From the NCBI RefSeq assembly GCF_012952295.1, contig NZ_JABBCH010000004.1, positions 124,001-188,000 on the forward strand: DNA of 64,000 nucleotides, in the 5' to 3' direction. The position numbers and the translations under genes are program-made. Of this stretch, positions 33,836 through 42,012 are shown piece after piece. The notes beneath the pieces are model-generated. The model did not search any database and had not been told where the DNA came from. It worked only from the letters and a program-made list of their open reading frames with translations. Each line of letters begins with the position of its first letter. The first letter of the stretch is position 1. This stretch comes from Crystallibacter degradans. GTDB taxonomy: Bacteria; Actinomycetota; Actinomycetes; Actinomycetales; Micrococcaceae.

Positions 33836-35887
33836 TTAGAAGTTGCCGCCGGCACCTCCGCCGTCGCCGAAACCGCCACCGCCGAAGCCGCCGAAGCCGC
33901 CGCCGCCGAAGATGTCCCCACCACCGCCACCGCCGCCGAAGCCGCCGCCGTGTCCGCCGTGGCCGCCGTGCAGGATGGAATCGATCAGGATTCCGCCAAG
34001 GATGGCGCCGCCGAGGCCGCCACCGCGGCCACCAAACATTCCGCCGCCGCCGAAGCCGCCCATACCGCCCATGCCGCCAAAACCGTCTACATCCTGCTGT
34101 GCCATCTGGCTGGCCTGCTGCGCGAGGGCGTTAGCCTGCTGGGCATAGTTGAGGGCCTGTTCGGGATCCGATTCGGCGATCTGCAGAGCGTAGGCAAGGT
34201 TGCGTTCGGCTTCAGCCAGCCGGGTCCTGGCTTCACTGCCGACGCCGCCGCGGCGGGCCTGGATGTAGTCCGAGGTTCCCGAGATCTGTGCCTGGGCCGA
34301 CATGATGGTGTGCTGCAGCGACTCGCGTGCCCTACGGGCGCGTTCCTGGGCATCTCGGATGCCGGTCAGCGAGCGGTCCAGTGAATTCGCCGCGTCGAGG
34401 CGCTGGACGATGCTGATCGGATCGATCCGGCCGCCGACGATTTCGCGTTGGATGCCTTCCAACGCCGTTTCGACTTCGGCGACCGGCCCTGCAAGCTCTG
34501 GATGTTGTCCGTTAGCGATGAGGGCACGGGCATGGGCAAGATCCTGGGCCGTGTCCGAAATTGCGCTTTCCATGGCCGATCTCGCGGCGTCCAGGTCCTT
34601 GGACGTTTTGCCGATCGCATCGAGGAGGACATTGGCTTGGTAGACGCTTTCTTCCGCCGCCCGGACGGCGACAACCGCGGCGCTGCGGTCTCCGGCATCG
34701 AGCTTCTCCTGCGCGGTGGCTGCAGCATTGTCCACAAAATCAAGCCGTTCCTGCGCCTGATCGATGTTGTCGCGAACCTGCTCAAGTGCGGAGTCCGCGT
34801 ACCGTTCACGGAGCCGGTCAAGGTCGGCACGGCCCGCATCCAACCTTTTACGCGCTGCCTCGGCACCCTCACGGGCGCTGGCCAAGGCTCCGGGAGCGTT
34901 CTTTTCCAGTTCCCGCAGCGCATCGAAATCTTCCTTGTGTTCCTGGAGCGATGCGCTGACCGCTACACAGCGACGGATGATGTCGCCAAGCCAAGCCCGT
35001 TGCTGTTCCTCGGTATCCGGAATGTGGTCATCGAGCTGCTGCTGGAGCTTGAAGGACTCCATCATGTGCGCTTTGGCCGCGGTGATGTCTTCGTGGAACG
35101 GCTTGACAGCTGCCTCGCCATACTGGGCCATGGCAAAGCCGACTTCCTGCTCGCTGGATCTGATGGCGTCATCGGCGGCAATCAGCAGGCTGCCGGCCTT
35201 CTTGCGTAGATCCTCCACGCTCATCGCGTCATGCGGATCAATCGGTTTGCCATCCGGTCCACGCTGGATCTGTGGTTCTCCGCGGCCGGAACCCTTGCGG
35301 CGCTTGGATTTCACATACAAATAAGTGCCGACTCCGCCCGCTGCGACGACGCCGCCCATCAAGAGCACCGGCGCCAGCGAACCGCCGCCGGAGGAAGAAC
35401 CGACGTCTCCGCTGCCACCGGAGGCCACGTCAGCGATGGCCTCTGCCGCCAGCACGCCTGCTTCCGCCCACTCGTCCTGGGCGAGTGCGGGGCTCAGCGA
35501 CTGGAAGATCTGCTGGTCGCTGGCTGCAACAGGACTTCCTTCCGCAGACTGGAAGTGGGCATCACGTGATTCCACCGCAACGACGAGCATGCTGTCAGAA
35601 CTTCCCAGCCCTTTTTGCTCTGCGGTCTCCAGCAGCCAGGCGCTCGCATCGGAGGGATTCTCGAATTCGTCGACGTAGATGACGTACAAGCCCAGGCCTT
35701 CTTCTTGGCGCAGGTTGCTGATCGCATCCTCCACTTCGGCCTGTTCGGCACCAAGGACGCCTGCCTTATCAATCACAAACTCGCCGGGCGGGATCTCCAC
35801 CGGTGGTTCGGCGTTGGCCGCGGCCGGAGCCATGAAGACCGCCGAGAGCCCAACAGCGGCCCCCAAACGAGTGAGCAGTGATCGCAT
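33836..35887 (-). CDS. TPM-domain membrane protein with coiled coil and Gly-rich tail
   Basis: 683 aa. In order: a signal peptide (about 1-27, ending NAEPP); a TPM_phosphatase domain (about 38-155: FVIDKAGVLGAEQAEVEDAI, LGLYVIYVDEF, MLVVAVESRD); a transmembrane helix at 171-192 followed by KSKRRKG; a ~370-residue cytoplasmic helical/coiled-coil region; and a Gly-rich C-terminus with HGGHGGHGGG. TPM domains sit outside the membrane in relatives such as YgcG. Its place directly upstream of pspA suggests a joint envelope-stress function; this is inference. ATG 35885-35887 has GAAGGG upstream. Confidence 0.87.
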   Translation of the reverse strand: MRSLLTRLGAAVGLSAVFMAPAAANAEPPVEIPPGEFVIDKAGVLGAEQAEVEDAISNLRQEEGLGLYVIYVDEFENPSDASAWLLETAEQKGLGSSDSMLVVAVESRDAHFQSAEGSPVAASDQQIFQSLSPALAQDEWAEAGVLAAEAIADVASGGSGDVGSSSGGGSLAPVLLMGGVVAAGGVGTYLYVKSKRRKGSGRGEPQIQRGPDGKPIDPHDAMSVEDLRKKAGSLLIAADDAIRSSEQEVGFAMAQYGEAAVKPFHEDITAAKAHMMESFKLQQQLDDHIPDTEEQQRAWLGDIIRRCVAVSASLQEHKEDFDALRELEKNAPGALASAREGAEAARKRLDAGRADLDRLRERYADSALEQVRDNIDQAQERLDFVDNAAATAQEKLDAGDRSAAVVAVRAAEESVYQANVLLDAIGKTSKDLDAARSAMESAISDTAQDLAHARALIANGQHPELAGPVAEVETALEGIQREIVGGRIDPISIVQRLDAANSLDRSLTGIRDAQERARRARESLQHTIMSAQAQISGTSDYIQARRGGVGSEARTRLAEAERNLAYALQIAESDPEQALNYAQQANALAQQASQMAQQDVDGFGGMGGMGGFGGGGMFGGRGGGLGGAILGGILIDSILHGGHGGHGGGFGGGGGGGDIFGGGGFGGFGGGGFGDGGGAGGNF
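33839..34090 (-). repeat. Gly-rich coding repeat (TPM protein tail)
   Basis: The 3' end of the TPM gene is a run of GGN codons with interspersed Phe/Met/His, encoding units such as GFGG, GGMGG and HGG. On the + strand it reads as CCGCCG-rich sequence, which also creates a spurious Pro-rich open frame. Slippage-prone and likely length-variable. Confidence 0.7.
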
Positions 35888-36191
35888 GTAGAACCCTTCA
35901 GTATCGTCCGGAAGCCCGGTTGATATCGTGGCGGATACCGGAGCGCACCGTTGATCCGCCCCGTTTTTGATTCTATGGGGCGGTAGTGGGAGCGTCCACC
36001 CGGATCTACCGTCTCGGGAGCGGGTACGCCGGAAGCGCAATGTCCCGTTCGGACCGATTCCGGTATGCCAACCCGAGCGAAACCCATGCTTCACCGGGCA
36101 TTCGGCGTATTCCCAGTTTTCTTCCAGCGAATACCGGCCCGGGTCTCAGATAGAGAAGGCATAGTGGTAACAGTCCAAGGAAAGGGAAACT
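35888..36191. other. divergent intergenic region between the TPM and HtrA genes
   Basis: 304 bases holding both promoters. A 7-bp inverted repeat CCGCCCC/GGGGCGG spans 35956-35983 around a T-rich loop. AAGGAAAGGG just before 36192 is the HtrA ribosome site. CATAGT near 36159 is a possible -10 for the HtrA gene without a good -35. Nothing else is recognised. Confidence 0.45.
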
Positions 36192-37922
36192 ATGACTGAG
36201 CACAACCAGGATCCGGAAGCCACCTTCCGGCCCCAGGTCCCGCCGCAGCCGGCAAAGCCACCGACTGCAGCGGACGCCAACGCTGATTACCGCACCCCAG
36301 CCGGCGAATCGGATAGGGGCGAGCCAGCAGGTTCTGAGCAGAATCCGCGTACTCAGTCGCTTCCTCAGTCATCGCAGCCGACCGAGCCGCTTACGGGCTG
36401 GCACCGGCGGGATGGTTCGGACCATAGCCAGTCGGGGACGTCCGGCGAAACCACAGACGAGGGCTCCGCCGACCAGACGCGGCACGGCGCGGCTTCACAG
36501 CAAACGGGATACAGCGATGCCAGCCCCTACGGCCAGCAGAACCCCTATGGGCAGCAGAGCTCCTACGGGCAGCAGCATCAGTACGGCGGGCACAATCCCT
36601 ACGGCCAGCAAAGTGCGTACGGCCATTCCGGCAGCTACGGCCAGTCCGACGCATCATCGGAGGCCGGCTACGGGCAGCACGGCTCCGCCCCTTACTACGC
36701 GTCGGCTGCGTCTACGGACACCCAGACGCCCAAGCGAGCCGCCGGGAAGCGGTTCGGAAGCGGCACACTGGTAGCCGGCATGCTCCTAGCCGGGCTCGCA
36801 GGCGGCGGAGTGGCGGTGGGAGCGCAGTCGCTGGCGGGTGACGTGGCGCCGTCGTCCGTTGTTTCCGGTTCAGCGGAGCAGCTGATCGTCAACAACACCG
36901 ACTCGGTCAATGAAATCACTGCTGCCGCGGCCAAGGCATCCCCGAGCGTCGTGACGATTTCCGTCGCCTCGGGAAATTCGGGCGGTTCCGGTTCGGGCAT
37001 TATCCTCGATAAGGAAGGCCACATCCTCACCAACACGCACGTGGTCACTTTGGGCGGGCAGGCTGCGGACGCGAACGTGGAGGTCCGCACCAGCGACGGC
37101 AAAGTCCACCGGGCCAGCATCGTGGGAACGGACCCGCTTTCCGACCTGGCCGTGATCAAGATTGAAGCGCAAGGTCTGACGCCTGCTTCCTTCGCCGACT
37201 CAAGCGAGCTCAATGTCGGGGACACCGCCATCGCCATCGGGGCGCCCCTGGGCCTGAGCGGGACGGTGACGGACGGCATCATCTCGACGCTGAGCCGGAC
37301 CATCAGCGTGTCTTCCTCGGAAGTGCCCGAGGAAGAGGAAACCCCTAATCCCGGTGACCAGTGGAACTTCCAGTTCCCCGAAGATTCCGGCAACCAGCCC
37401 TCCGGCAAGGGCAGCATCTACCTCAACGTGATCCAGACTGACGCCGCCATCAACCATGGCAATTCGGGCGGCGCCCTCGTCAACACCAACGGGGAAGTCA
37501 TCGGCGTAAACGTTGCCATCGCATCCGCCAGCCAAGACAGCGGGAGTATCGGTGTCGGTTTCGCCATCCCGAGCAGCTATGCAGAGCGTATCGCCCAGGA
37601 CCTGATTGCCGACGGCAAAGCAACGCACGGTTATCTAGGCGTCACCGTCACGGCCAAGGCTGCGGAGGCTTCACGCGGGGGCACACAGTTCTCCGTCGGG
37701 GCTGAGGTCGCCGGCGTCAGCGGGGGATCACCTGCCGACAAGGCCGGACTGCGCGAAGGAGATGTCATCACGGGGGTCGGGGAACGTGTCATCGAGGATA
37801 GCCTCTCACTGACGGCGGCCATCCGTGAGCAGCCCGTGGGTGACACCGTTACGCTGAAAGTTCTGCGCGGCGGCGAAGAGCAGAGCATCGACGTAACAGT
37901 GGGCGAGAATCCGGAAAACTGA
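36192..37922 (+). CDS. HtrA/DegP-type trypsin-like serine protease with PDZ domain
   Basis: 576 aa. A ~190-residue N-terminal cytoplasmic region is disordered and rich in Gln/Gly/Tyr repeats; a helix follows (GTLVAGMLLAGLAGGGVAVGA). The protease has His283 (NTHVV), Asp318 (SDLAVI) and Ser425 (GNSGGALV). A C-terminal PDZ (about 480-570) contains GGSPADKAGLREGDVI. It degrades or refolds damaged proteins on the outer face of the membrane. An acidic insertion, VPEEEETPNPGDQWNFQFPE, lies between Asp and Ser. The ATG follows AAGGAAAGGG. It is divergent from the TPM-pspA unit. Confidence 0.93.
   Translation: MTEHNQDPEATFRPQVPPQPAKPPTAADANADYRTPAGESDRGEPAGSEQNPRTQSLPQSSQPTEPLTGWHRRDGSDHSQSGTSGETTDEGSADQTRHGAASQQTGYSDASPYGQQNPYGQQSSYGQQHQYGGHNPYGQQSAYGHSGSYGQSDASSEAGYGQHGSAPYYASAASTDTQTPKRAAGKRFGSGTLVAGMLLAGLAGGGVAVGAQSLAGDVAPSSVVSGSAEQLIVNNTDSVNEITAAAAKASPSVVTISVASGNSGGSGSGIILDKEGHILTNTHVVTLGGQAADANVEVRTSDGKVHRASIVGTDPLSDLAVIKIEAQGLTPASFADSSELNVGDTAIAIGAPLGLSGTVTDGIISTLSRTISVSSSEVPEEEETPNPGDQWNFQFPEDSGNQPSGKGSIYLNVIQTDAAINHGNSGGALVNTNGEVIGVNVAIASASQDSGSIGVGFAIPSSYAERIAQDLIADGKATHGYLGVTVTAKAAEASRGGTQFSVGAEVAGVSGGSPADKAGLREGDVITGVGERVIEDSLSLTAAIREQPVGDTVTLKVLRGGEEQSIDVTVGENPEN
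36525..36650 (+). repeat. degenerate YGQQ peptide repeat in the HtrA gene
   Basis: Codons for PYGQQ-, SYGQQ-, QYGGH- and AYGHS-type units repeat about every 6-8 residues in the cytoplasmic segment of the HtrA protein. This low-complexity stretch could mediate self-association and is a likely site of length variation. Confidence 0.65.
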
Positions 37923-37935
37923 ATCTCCCTAAAGT

Positions 37936-37988
37936 AAAGAACCAGACCGGCTGCGGAACCTCCATCGGGTCCGCGGCCGGTTCTTTTT
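37936..37988 (+). terminator. imperfect terminator after the HtrA gene
   Basis: AAAGAACC and GGCTGCGG on the left pair with CCGCGGCC and GGTTCTTT on the right, with a bulge of about five bases and one G:T pair. The right arm runs into TTCTTTTT. It starts 14 bases after the stop codon. Confidence 0.65.
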
Positions 37989-38126
37989 ACGTCGGTTCCG
38001 GGCCTGCCCAGTCCGTGGCACGAGTCCCGGGACGCCGCCGGTATGGTTAGCTAAGTTGTGCCGGCAGCGCACTGCGCGACCGCAGGCAGCCGCGGAAATC
38101 CGCAAGCGGAAGGGTTGAGGAAACAT

Positions 38127-38894
38127 ATGCCAGCTTTGCCCACGGAAGCCGAGGGGCCAGTCACCGCACCTGAGCGGGTCCTGGTCTTCGCGGCCCATCC
38201 TGACGACCTGGATTTCGGCGCCGCCGGAACCATTGCACGCTGGACCGCCGCCGGCACGCAGGTGAGCTACTGCATCATGACCGACGGCGATGCCGGCGGA
38301 TTCGACGAGGCGCACCGGCCGGAAATCGTGGCGATGCGGGCGGCCGAACAGGCCGAAGCAGCACGGATCTGCGGCGTGTCGGACCTGCATTTCCTTCACC
38401 AGCGCGACGGTTTTCTGGAACCGAGCTACAAGGTTGTCGGCATGGTGGTGGAACTGATGCGGAAAATCCGTCCGGATATTGTGCTGGCCATGCACCCGGA
38501 ACGGGCCTGGGACCGGATCCAGAAGAGCCATCCGGACCATCTCGCCTGCGGTGAGGCAGTTACCCGTGCGGTCTATCCCGCGGTGGAAAATCCGTTTGCC
38601 TATCCGGAACTTGCCGAAGCCGGCCTGCCTGCCTACAAGGTGCCGTATCTGTGGTTCTTCGGCGGACCGGCGGAGCGGGAAAACCATTTTGTCGACATCA
38701 CCGAATTTGTCGATACCAAAGTGCAAGCCATCCGGATCCATGCGAGCCAGCACCCGGACGTGGAACGGATGGATGCCAGGGTCCGTTCGATGCTGCGCAC
38801 CAACGCGCGCCGCGGCGGCCTGGAGGAAGGCCGCAGTGCCGAGGCGTTCCACGTTGTCGGCATCAATACCCCGGCCACCATCGCCGGCTTCTAG
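38127..38894 (+). CDS. PIG-L family zinc deacetylase
   Basis: 255 aa. The zinc motif AAHPDDLDFG (His24, Asp27) at the N-terminus and SHPDHLACG later define the LmbE/PIG-L fold, which removes N-acetyl groups from glucosamine-type substrates. MshB and Mca in mycothiol metabolism belong to this family, but length and motifs do not settle the substrate here. ATG 38127 is chosen for its GAGGA ribosome site; the frame is open back to a GTG at 38058. A clear hairpin terminator follows. Confidence 0.88.
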   Translation: MPALPTEAEGPVTAPERVLVFAAHPDDLDFGAAGTIARWTAAGTQVSYCIMTDGDAGGFDEAHRPEIVAMRAAEQAEAARICGVSDLHFLHQRDGFLEPSYKVVGMVVELMRKIRPDIVLAMHPERAWDRIQKSHPDHLACGEAVTRAVYPAVENPFAYPELAEAGLPAYKVPYLWFFGGPAERENHFVDITEFVDTKVQAIRIHASQHPDVERMDARVRSMLRTNARRGGLEEGRSAEAFHVVGINTPATIAGF

Positions 38895-38899
38895 GATTC

Positions 38900-38937
38900 C
38901 GAGGGCCCTTAGCGGCATGCGCGGCGAAGGGCCCTCG
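38900..38937. terminator. hairpin between convergent genes
   Basis: CGAGGGCCCTT (38900-38910) and AAGGGCCCTCG (38927-38937) pair perfectly over 11 bases around a 16-base GC-rich loop. It lies between the PIG-L stop (38894) and the end of the opposing gene (38943), so it probably stops both. Confidence 0.75.
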
Positions 38938-38942
38938 TGGAG

Positions 38943-39554
38943 CTACTGGTCCAGCGGGGCGGACAGGGTGAACGGCGGCGTTGGCGACTGCGCGCCGCCG
39001 CGGGCCTCGAGGGTCAAGGCAATCTCACTGAAACCGATCACATTTTCGATGATGACGGGTTCCTCGCCGGAGACGTTTTCGCTGCTGAGCGCCCCCACAG
39101 ACTGCGGTGCCGAACCGTTCGCGGGGATTTTCCAGAGCTGGTAAATCTGGCCGTCGCCGGCAGCAGACAGGCTCCGGAACGTCAGGACGGCGGCGTTCCT
39201 GTCGGTGGACACTGCGACGTCGGCACTGGCGCCGTCGTCGCCTTCCACTGTGGCGGTGACTACATCCGACGCGTCGAGGACATCCTGCTCGGCCGAGCGG
39301 CCCAGAGTCTGTACGGCGGCGATAGCCCCGATAATCAAAACAACGACGGCGACGGCTACGAGGATCCACTTGGTCGCGGCCGGCATCGGCCTGCGCGCCG
39401 GAATATCGTCTTCCGCCGTCAGCTGGTCTGCGTGCAGCACCGACGGGTCCTCGGAAGCGCCGGTATCCGGGGCGTTCTGCTCGGGTTCGTAGTCAGGCTC
39501 GTAATCCGGAGTAGATGAAGAGGCCTTGTCGTCTCGGGGCAGTGGCGTTTCCAT
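38943..39554 (-). CDS. RskA-like anti-sigma extracytoplasmic domain protein, no ZAS domain
   Basis: 203 aa. A disordered acidic N-terminus of ~55 residues is followed by one helix (TKWILVAVAVVVLIIGAIAAV) and an outside domain with QIYQLWKIPANGSAPQSVGAL, the hallmark of the RskA C-terminal domain. The cytoplasmic part lacks the His/Cys zinc anti-sigma motif and no sigma gene is adjacent. It may therefore be a sensor domain reused for another purpose; binding of a sigma factor should not be assumed. The ATG has AGGA upstream. Confidence 0.75.
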   Translation of the reverse strand: METPLPRDDKASSSTPDYEPDYEPEQNAPDTGASEDPSVLHADQLTAEDDIPARRPMPAATKWILVAVAVVVLIIGAIAAVQTLGRSAEQDVLDASDVVTATVEGDDGASADVAVSTDRNAAVLTFRSLSAAGDGQIYQLWKIPANGSAPQSVGALSSENVSGEEPVIIENVIGFSEIALTLEARGGAQSPTPPFTLSAPLDQ

Positions 39555-39614
39555 AAGTCCTTAGCATAGTGCCGCGGCCTGTAGAAGGGCGGCGGGGTGA
39601 ATGGGGATGACGTC

Positions 39615-40082
39615 TTAGAGCTGTGCGCCGGCGAAACCATGCTGCCGCCAGGCCTCATAGATAGCGATGGACGCCGAGTTGGCGAGGTTCAAAGAGCGCA
39701 GCGACGGCCGCATGGGCAGGCGCAGGCGGGCAGTGACGTGGGGATCGTGCTTGACGTCTTCGGGCAGCCCCACCGATTCGGGGCCGAAAAGCAGCACGTC
39801 GCCGGGAACGTACGCGATGTCCGTGTAGGCCTGTTCGCCGTCGGATGTGAAAGCGTAGACGCGCTGGGGCTGCAGATCGTCCCAGGCAGCCTGCAGTGAC
39901 TTGTGTACGTGGACCACCGCCAGATCGTGGTAATCCAGTCCGGCGCGGCGAAGCTTGGCGTCGTCGAAGGAGAAGCCGAGCGGTTCCACCAGGTGCAGTT
40001 CGGCGCCGGTTATCGCGGCCAGGCGGATGGCGTTTCCCGTGTTGCCCGGGATTTCAGGGGTGTAGAAGAGAATGCGGAACAC
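39615..40082 (-). CDS. trmL: tRNA (cytidine(34)-2'-O)-methyltransferase
   Basis: 155 aa SPOUT-class enzyme that 2'-O-methylates the wobble base of tRNA-Leu isoacceptors using SAM. Motifs: FYTPEIPGNTGNAIRLAAITGAELHLVEPLGF at the start, LLFGPESVGLPEDV, and the knot region RLPMRPSLRSLNLANSASIAIYEAWRQ. I chose GTG 40080-40082 because AGGA stands eight bases upstream. An ATG three codons earlier (40089-40091) has AGG directly against it. Full family length. Confidence 0.92.
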   Translation of the reverse strand: MFRILFYTPEIPGNTGNAIRLAAITGAELHLVEPLGFSFDDAKLRRAGLDYHDLAVVHVHKSLQAAWDDLQPQRVYAFTSDGEQAYTDIAYVPGDVLLFGPESVGLPEDVKHDPHVTARLRLPMRPSLRSLNLANSASIAIYEAWRQHGFAGAQL

Positions 40083-40116
40083 GCTCTCCATCCTATGCAC
40101 GCCGCGGCGCGAAGGG

Positions 40117-41055
40117 TTATTTGTGCATGCCGGAGAGCAGGCGTCCCAGCGAGGGGACATGCACGGTATTGGGAGCGGGTCCGCTGCCCAGGAACTTCTT
40201 CAGCTCGCGGATCAGCCGTGCTGCGTTCACCACATGGACCGGAGCATGCGAGTGGGGATCATAGCCCCGCGCATAGTCGACCACAGGCTCGTGCAGGTTC
40301 CCGTCTGGCGAATGGATGACTGTCCAGCCCTGCACATTCAGTTCCGGAAAGAGATCCTGCATGCGCCGGACGGCGGGCGCCAGCTGGGGCGGTTCGACAA
40401 CGCGGCCGTCCTTGCGCAGGGTGTAGCCATCCCACCGGAAGATCCCTTTGGGCAGCAGCATGGAATCAATCAGGGCCAGCCGGTAGCCGGCAAGCAGGGC
40501 ATGGTCGATGAAACCGCGGTCGGCGGGGGAGTGGAGGCCGTTGACCAGGCGGGCAGAGGGCATCTCGGGCAGGATCTGCTGGGACAGCAGCCGGACCGTC
40601 CGGGCTTCCCGCTGCAGCCGTGATGCCGCGCCGAAGACGCCGCGTTTCCGGGGCGCCCCGTGGATCTGCTGGCCCGCCAGCGACAGCGGCACCAAGCTTG
40701 ACGCCTCGGCCGAGTCATAAGGCGGAACGTAGACGGCCGCATCTGCAGCGGCCGCGCGCCGTTCGCCGGGACGGCGATGAGGGGCAGTGGTGAAATTGGA
40801 GCCGGCGGCAAAAGCCTCGGCGCTGTCCGCGGGTGCATTGGGAACCGGCGCCGTCCCATAGGACCTGTCGTACCGGGCTCGGGCCTGGGGATTGCTGAGC
40901 ACTTCATAGGCGAGCGTCACCTGTCGGAACGCGGAGGGGTCGCCGCCGTGGTCCGGATGGGTGGCACGTGCGGCCCGGCGGTATGCCGCTTTGATCTGCT
41001 GTGCGGTGGCATTGGCAGGCAGCCCCAAAGTCTCATAGTGGGATGGGGGAGTCAC
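40117..41055 (-). CDS. J-domain protein
   Basis: 312 aa. Residues 1-66 form a J domain (HYETLGLPANATAQQIKAAYRRAARATHPDHGG...) with the HPD motif needed to stimulate DnaK. The remaining ~245 residues are not DnaJ-like: there is no Gly/Phe linker, zinc centre or C-terminal substrate domain. The tail has a conserved-looking block (LPEMPSARLVNGLHSPADRGFIDHALLAGYRLALIDSM) resembling nuclease-related domains of unknown role. GTG 41053-41055 has GGAAGG upstream. It is a specialised co-chaperone with unknown client. Confidence 0.82.
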   Translation of the reverse strand: MTPPSHYETLGLPANATAQQIKAAYRRAARATHPDHGGDPSAFRQVTLAYEVLSNPQARARYDRSYGTAPVPNAPADSAEAFAAGSNFTTAPHRRPGERRAAAADAAVYVPPYDSAEASSLVPLSLAGQQIHGAPRKRGVFGAASRLQREARTVRLLSQQILPEMPSARLVNGLHSPADRGFIDHALLAGYRLALIDSMLLPKGIFRWDGYTLRKDGRVVEPPQLAPAVRRMQDLFPELNVQGWTVIHSPDGNLHEPVVDYARGYDPHSHAPVHVVNAARLIRELKKFLGSGPAPNTVHVPSLGRLLSGMHK

Positions 41056-41195
41056 CTGCCGCCTTCCTGTAGTCCGTCGAAATCGCCGCTGTCCGAACGC
41101 AAGTCTAGCGGTGCTGGCTCCTGTTGCTCTGTCAGGATTTCAACGAACCGGAGGCGGACCGGGTTCCGGGTGCCGTTGGCTTCTCCGGCAGCGCC

Positions 41196-41996
41196 TCACG
41201 GCTGGGAAGCCGGAGCAACGGAGAGGTAGCGCAGCAGCAGCATCGAGTCCGACTCGAGGATATGGGCAAGCCTCATGGCCTGCGGTGCGTGTTCTGCCAC
41301 ATGTTCCGCCACCCGTTTGCCGGTCCCCCCGGCCAGGACGGGGCTCATGGTCAGGCACAGTTCGTCGACCAGCCCGGCGGCTTCAAAGGAGCCCAGAAGA
41401 GTGGGCCCGCCCTCGCTGTGGATCTGGGTCAGTCCCCTGGAGGTCAGGATCTTGACGATCCTGGCCGGTTCCACCCGCTGGTCCCCGGCGTCGACGACAT
41501 CCGCAACCTCCTCCAGCGCCCGCCGGCGGCCGGCATCAGCTCTGGCCGTGGTGAGCAGCAGCGGACGGACCGGTGCTTGGACAAACAGTTCGCTCTCCGG
41601 GTCCAGATTCAGCGAACCGGAAACGACGGCGAACGCAGGGCGGGCCGGCATGCCGTGTTCTATCCGCCACCGCCGGCTTTCGGCCGAGAGCAGTTCTCCG
41701 CCGTATCCCTCGGCACGGATGGTGCCGGCTCCGATGACGATGACGTCGGCAAGCCTGCGCAGGAGCGAGAAAACGTGCTGGTCCACCTCGTTGCCCAGCG
41801 GACCGGACCTGCCCTCGTAGGTGGCGGCGCCGTCTAGGCTGGAGACAAAATTGAAGCGCACCCAGGGCCCGTTGTGCGGCAGTTCGCCGTACCACTGCAG
41901 CAATTGCTCGTCGGTGGCGTCAGCGGCGGCCTCCGGGAAGATCCGGTTAATCGCGGCAAGCGGTGCGGCAGTCCGGGCGACTGAGCCGTCCGTCAT
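41196..41996 (-). CDS. RibD C-terminal-type (DHFR-fold) pyrimidine reductase family protein
   Basis: 266 aa with the DHFR-like fold of the RibD reductase domain: RFNFVSSLDGAATYEGRSGPLGN, RRLADVIVIGAGTIRAEGYGG, and the NADPH-binding LTQIHSEGGPTLLGSF. There is no deaminase domain, so it is not a full RibD. From memory, it closely resembles mycobacterial Rv2671, which can act as a dihydrofolate reductase. It starts 16 bases after the FolP-like gene with GAAGGGAAG upstream. Together with that neighbour, a pterin or folate substrate is plausible; riboflavin synthesis is the alternative. Confidence 0.83.
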   Translation of the reverse strand: MTDGSVARTAAPLAAINRIFPEAAADATDEQLLQWYGELPHNGPWVRFNFVSSLDGAATYEGRSGPLGNEVDQHVFSLLRRLADVIVIGAGTIRAEGYGGELLSAESRRWRIEHGMPARPAFAVVSGSLNLDPESELFVQAPVRPLLLTTARADAGRRRALEEVADVVDAGDQRVEPARIVKILTSRGLTQIHSEGGPTLLGSFEAAGLVDELCLTMSPVLAGGTGKRVAEHVAEHAPQAMRLAHILESDSMLLLRYLSVAPASQP

Positions 41997-42012
41997 AGAT
42001 TCTTCCCTTCGG

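Noticed and set aside
33839-34090. CRISPR-like or tandem-repeat locus
   Set aside because: The repetition is Gly-codon repetition inside the TPM gene, without equal spacers or a conserved repeat unit.
34725-34737. TTGTCCACA DnaA-like box
   Set aside because: It lies inside the TPM coding sequence and can be explained by codon use; not counted with the intergenic boxes.
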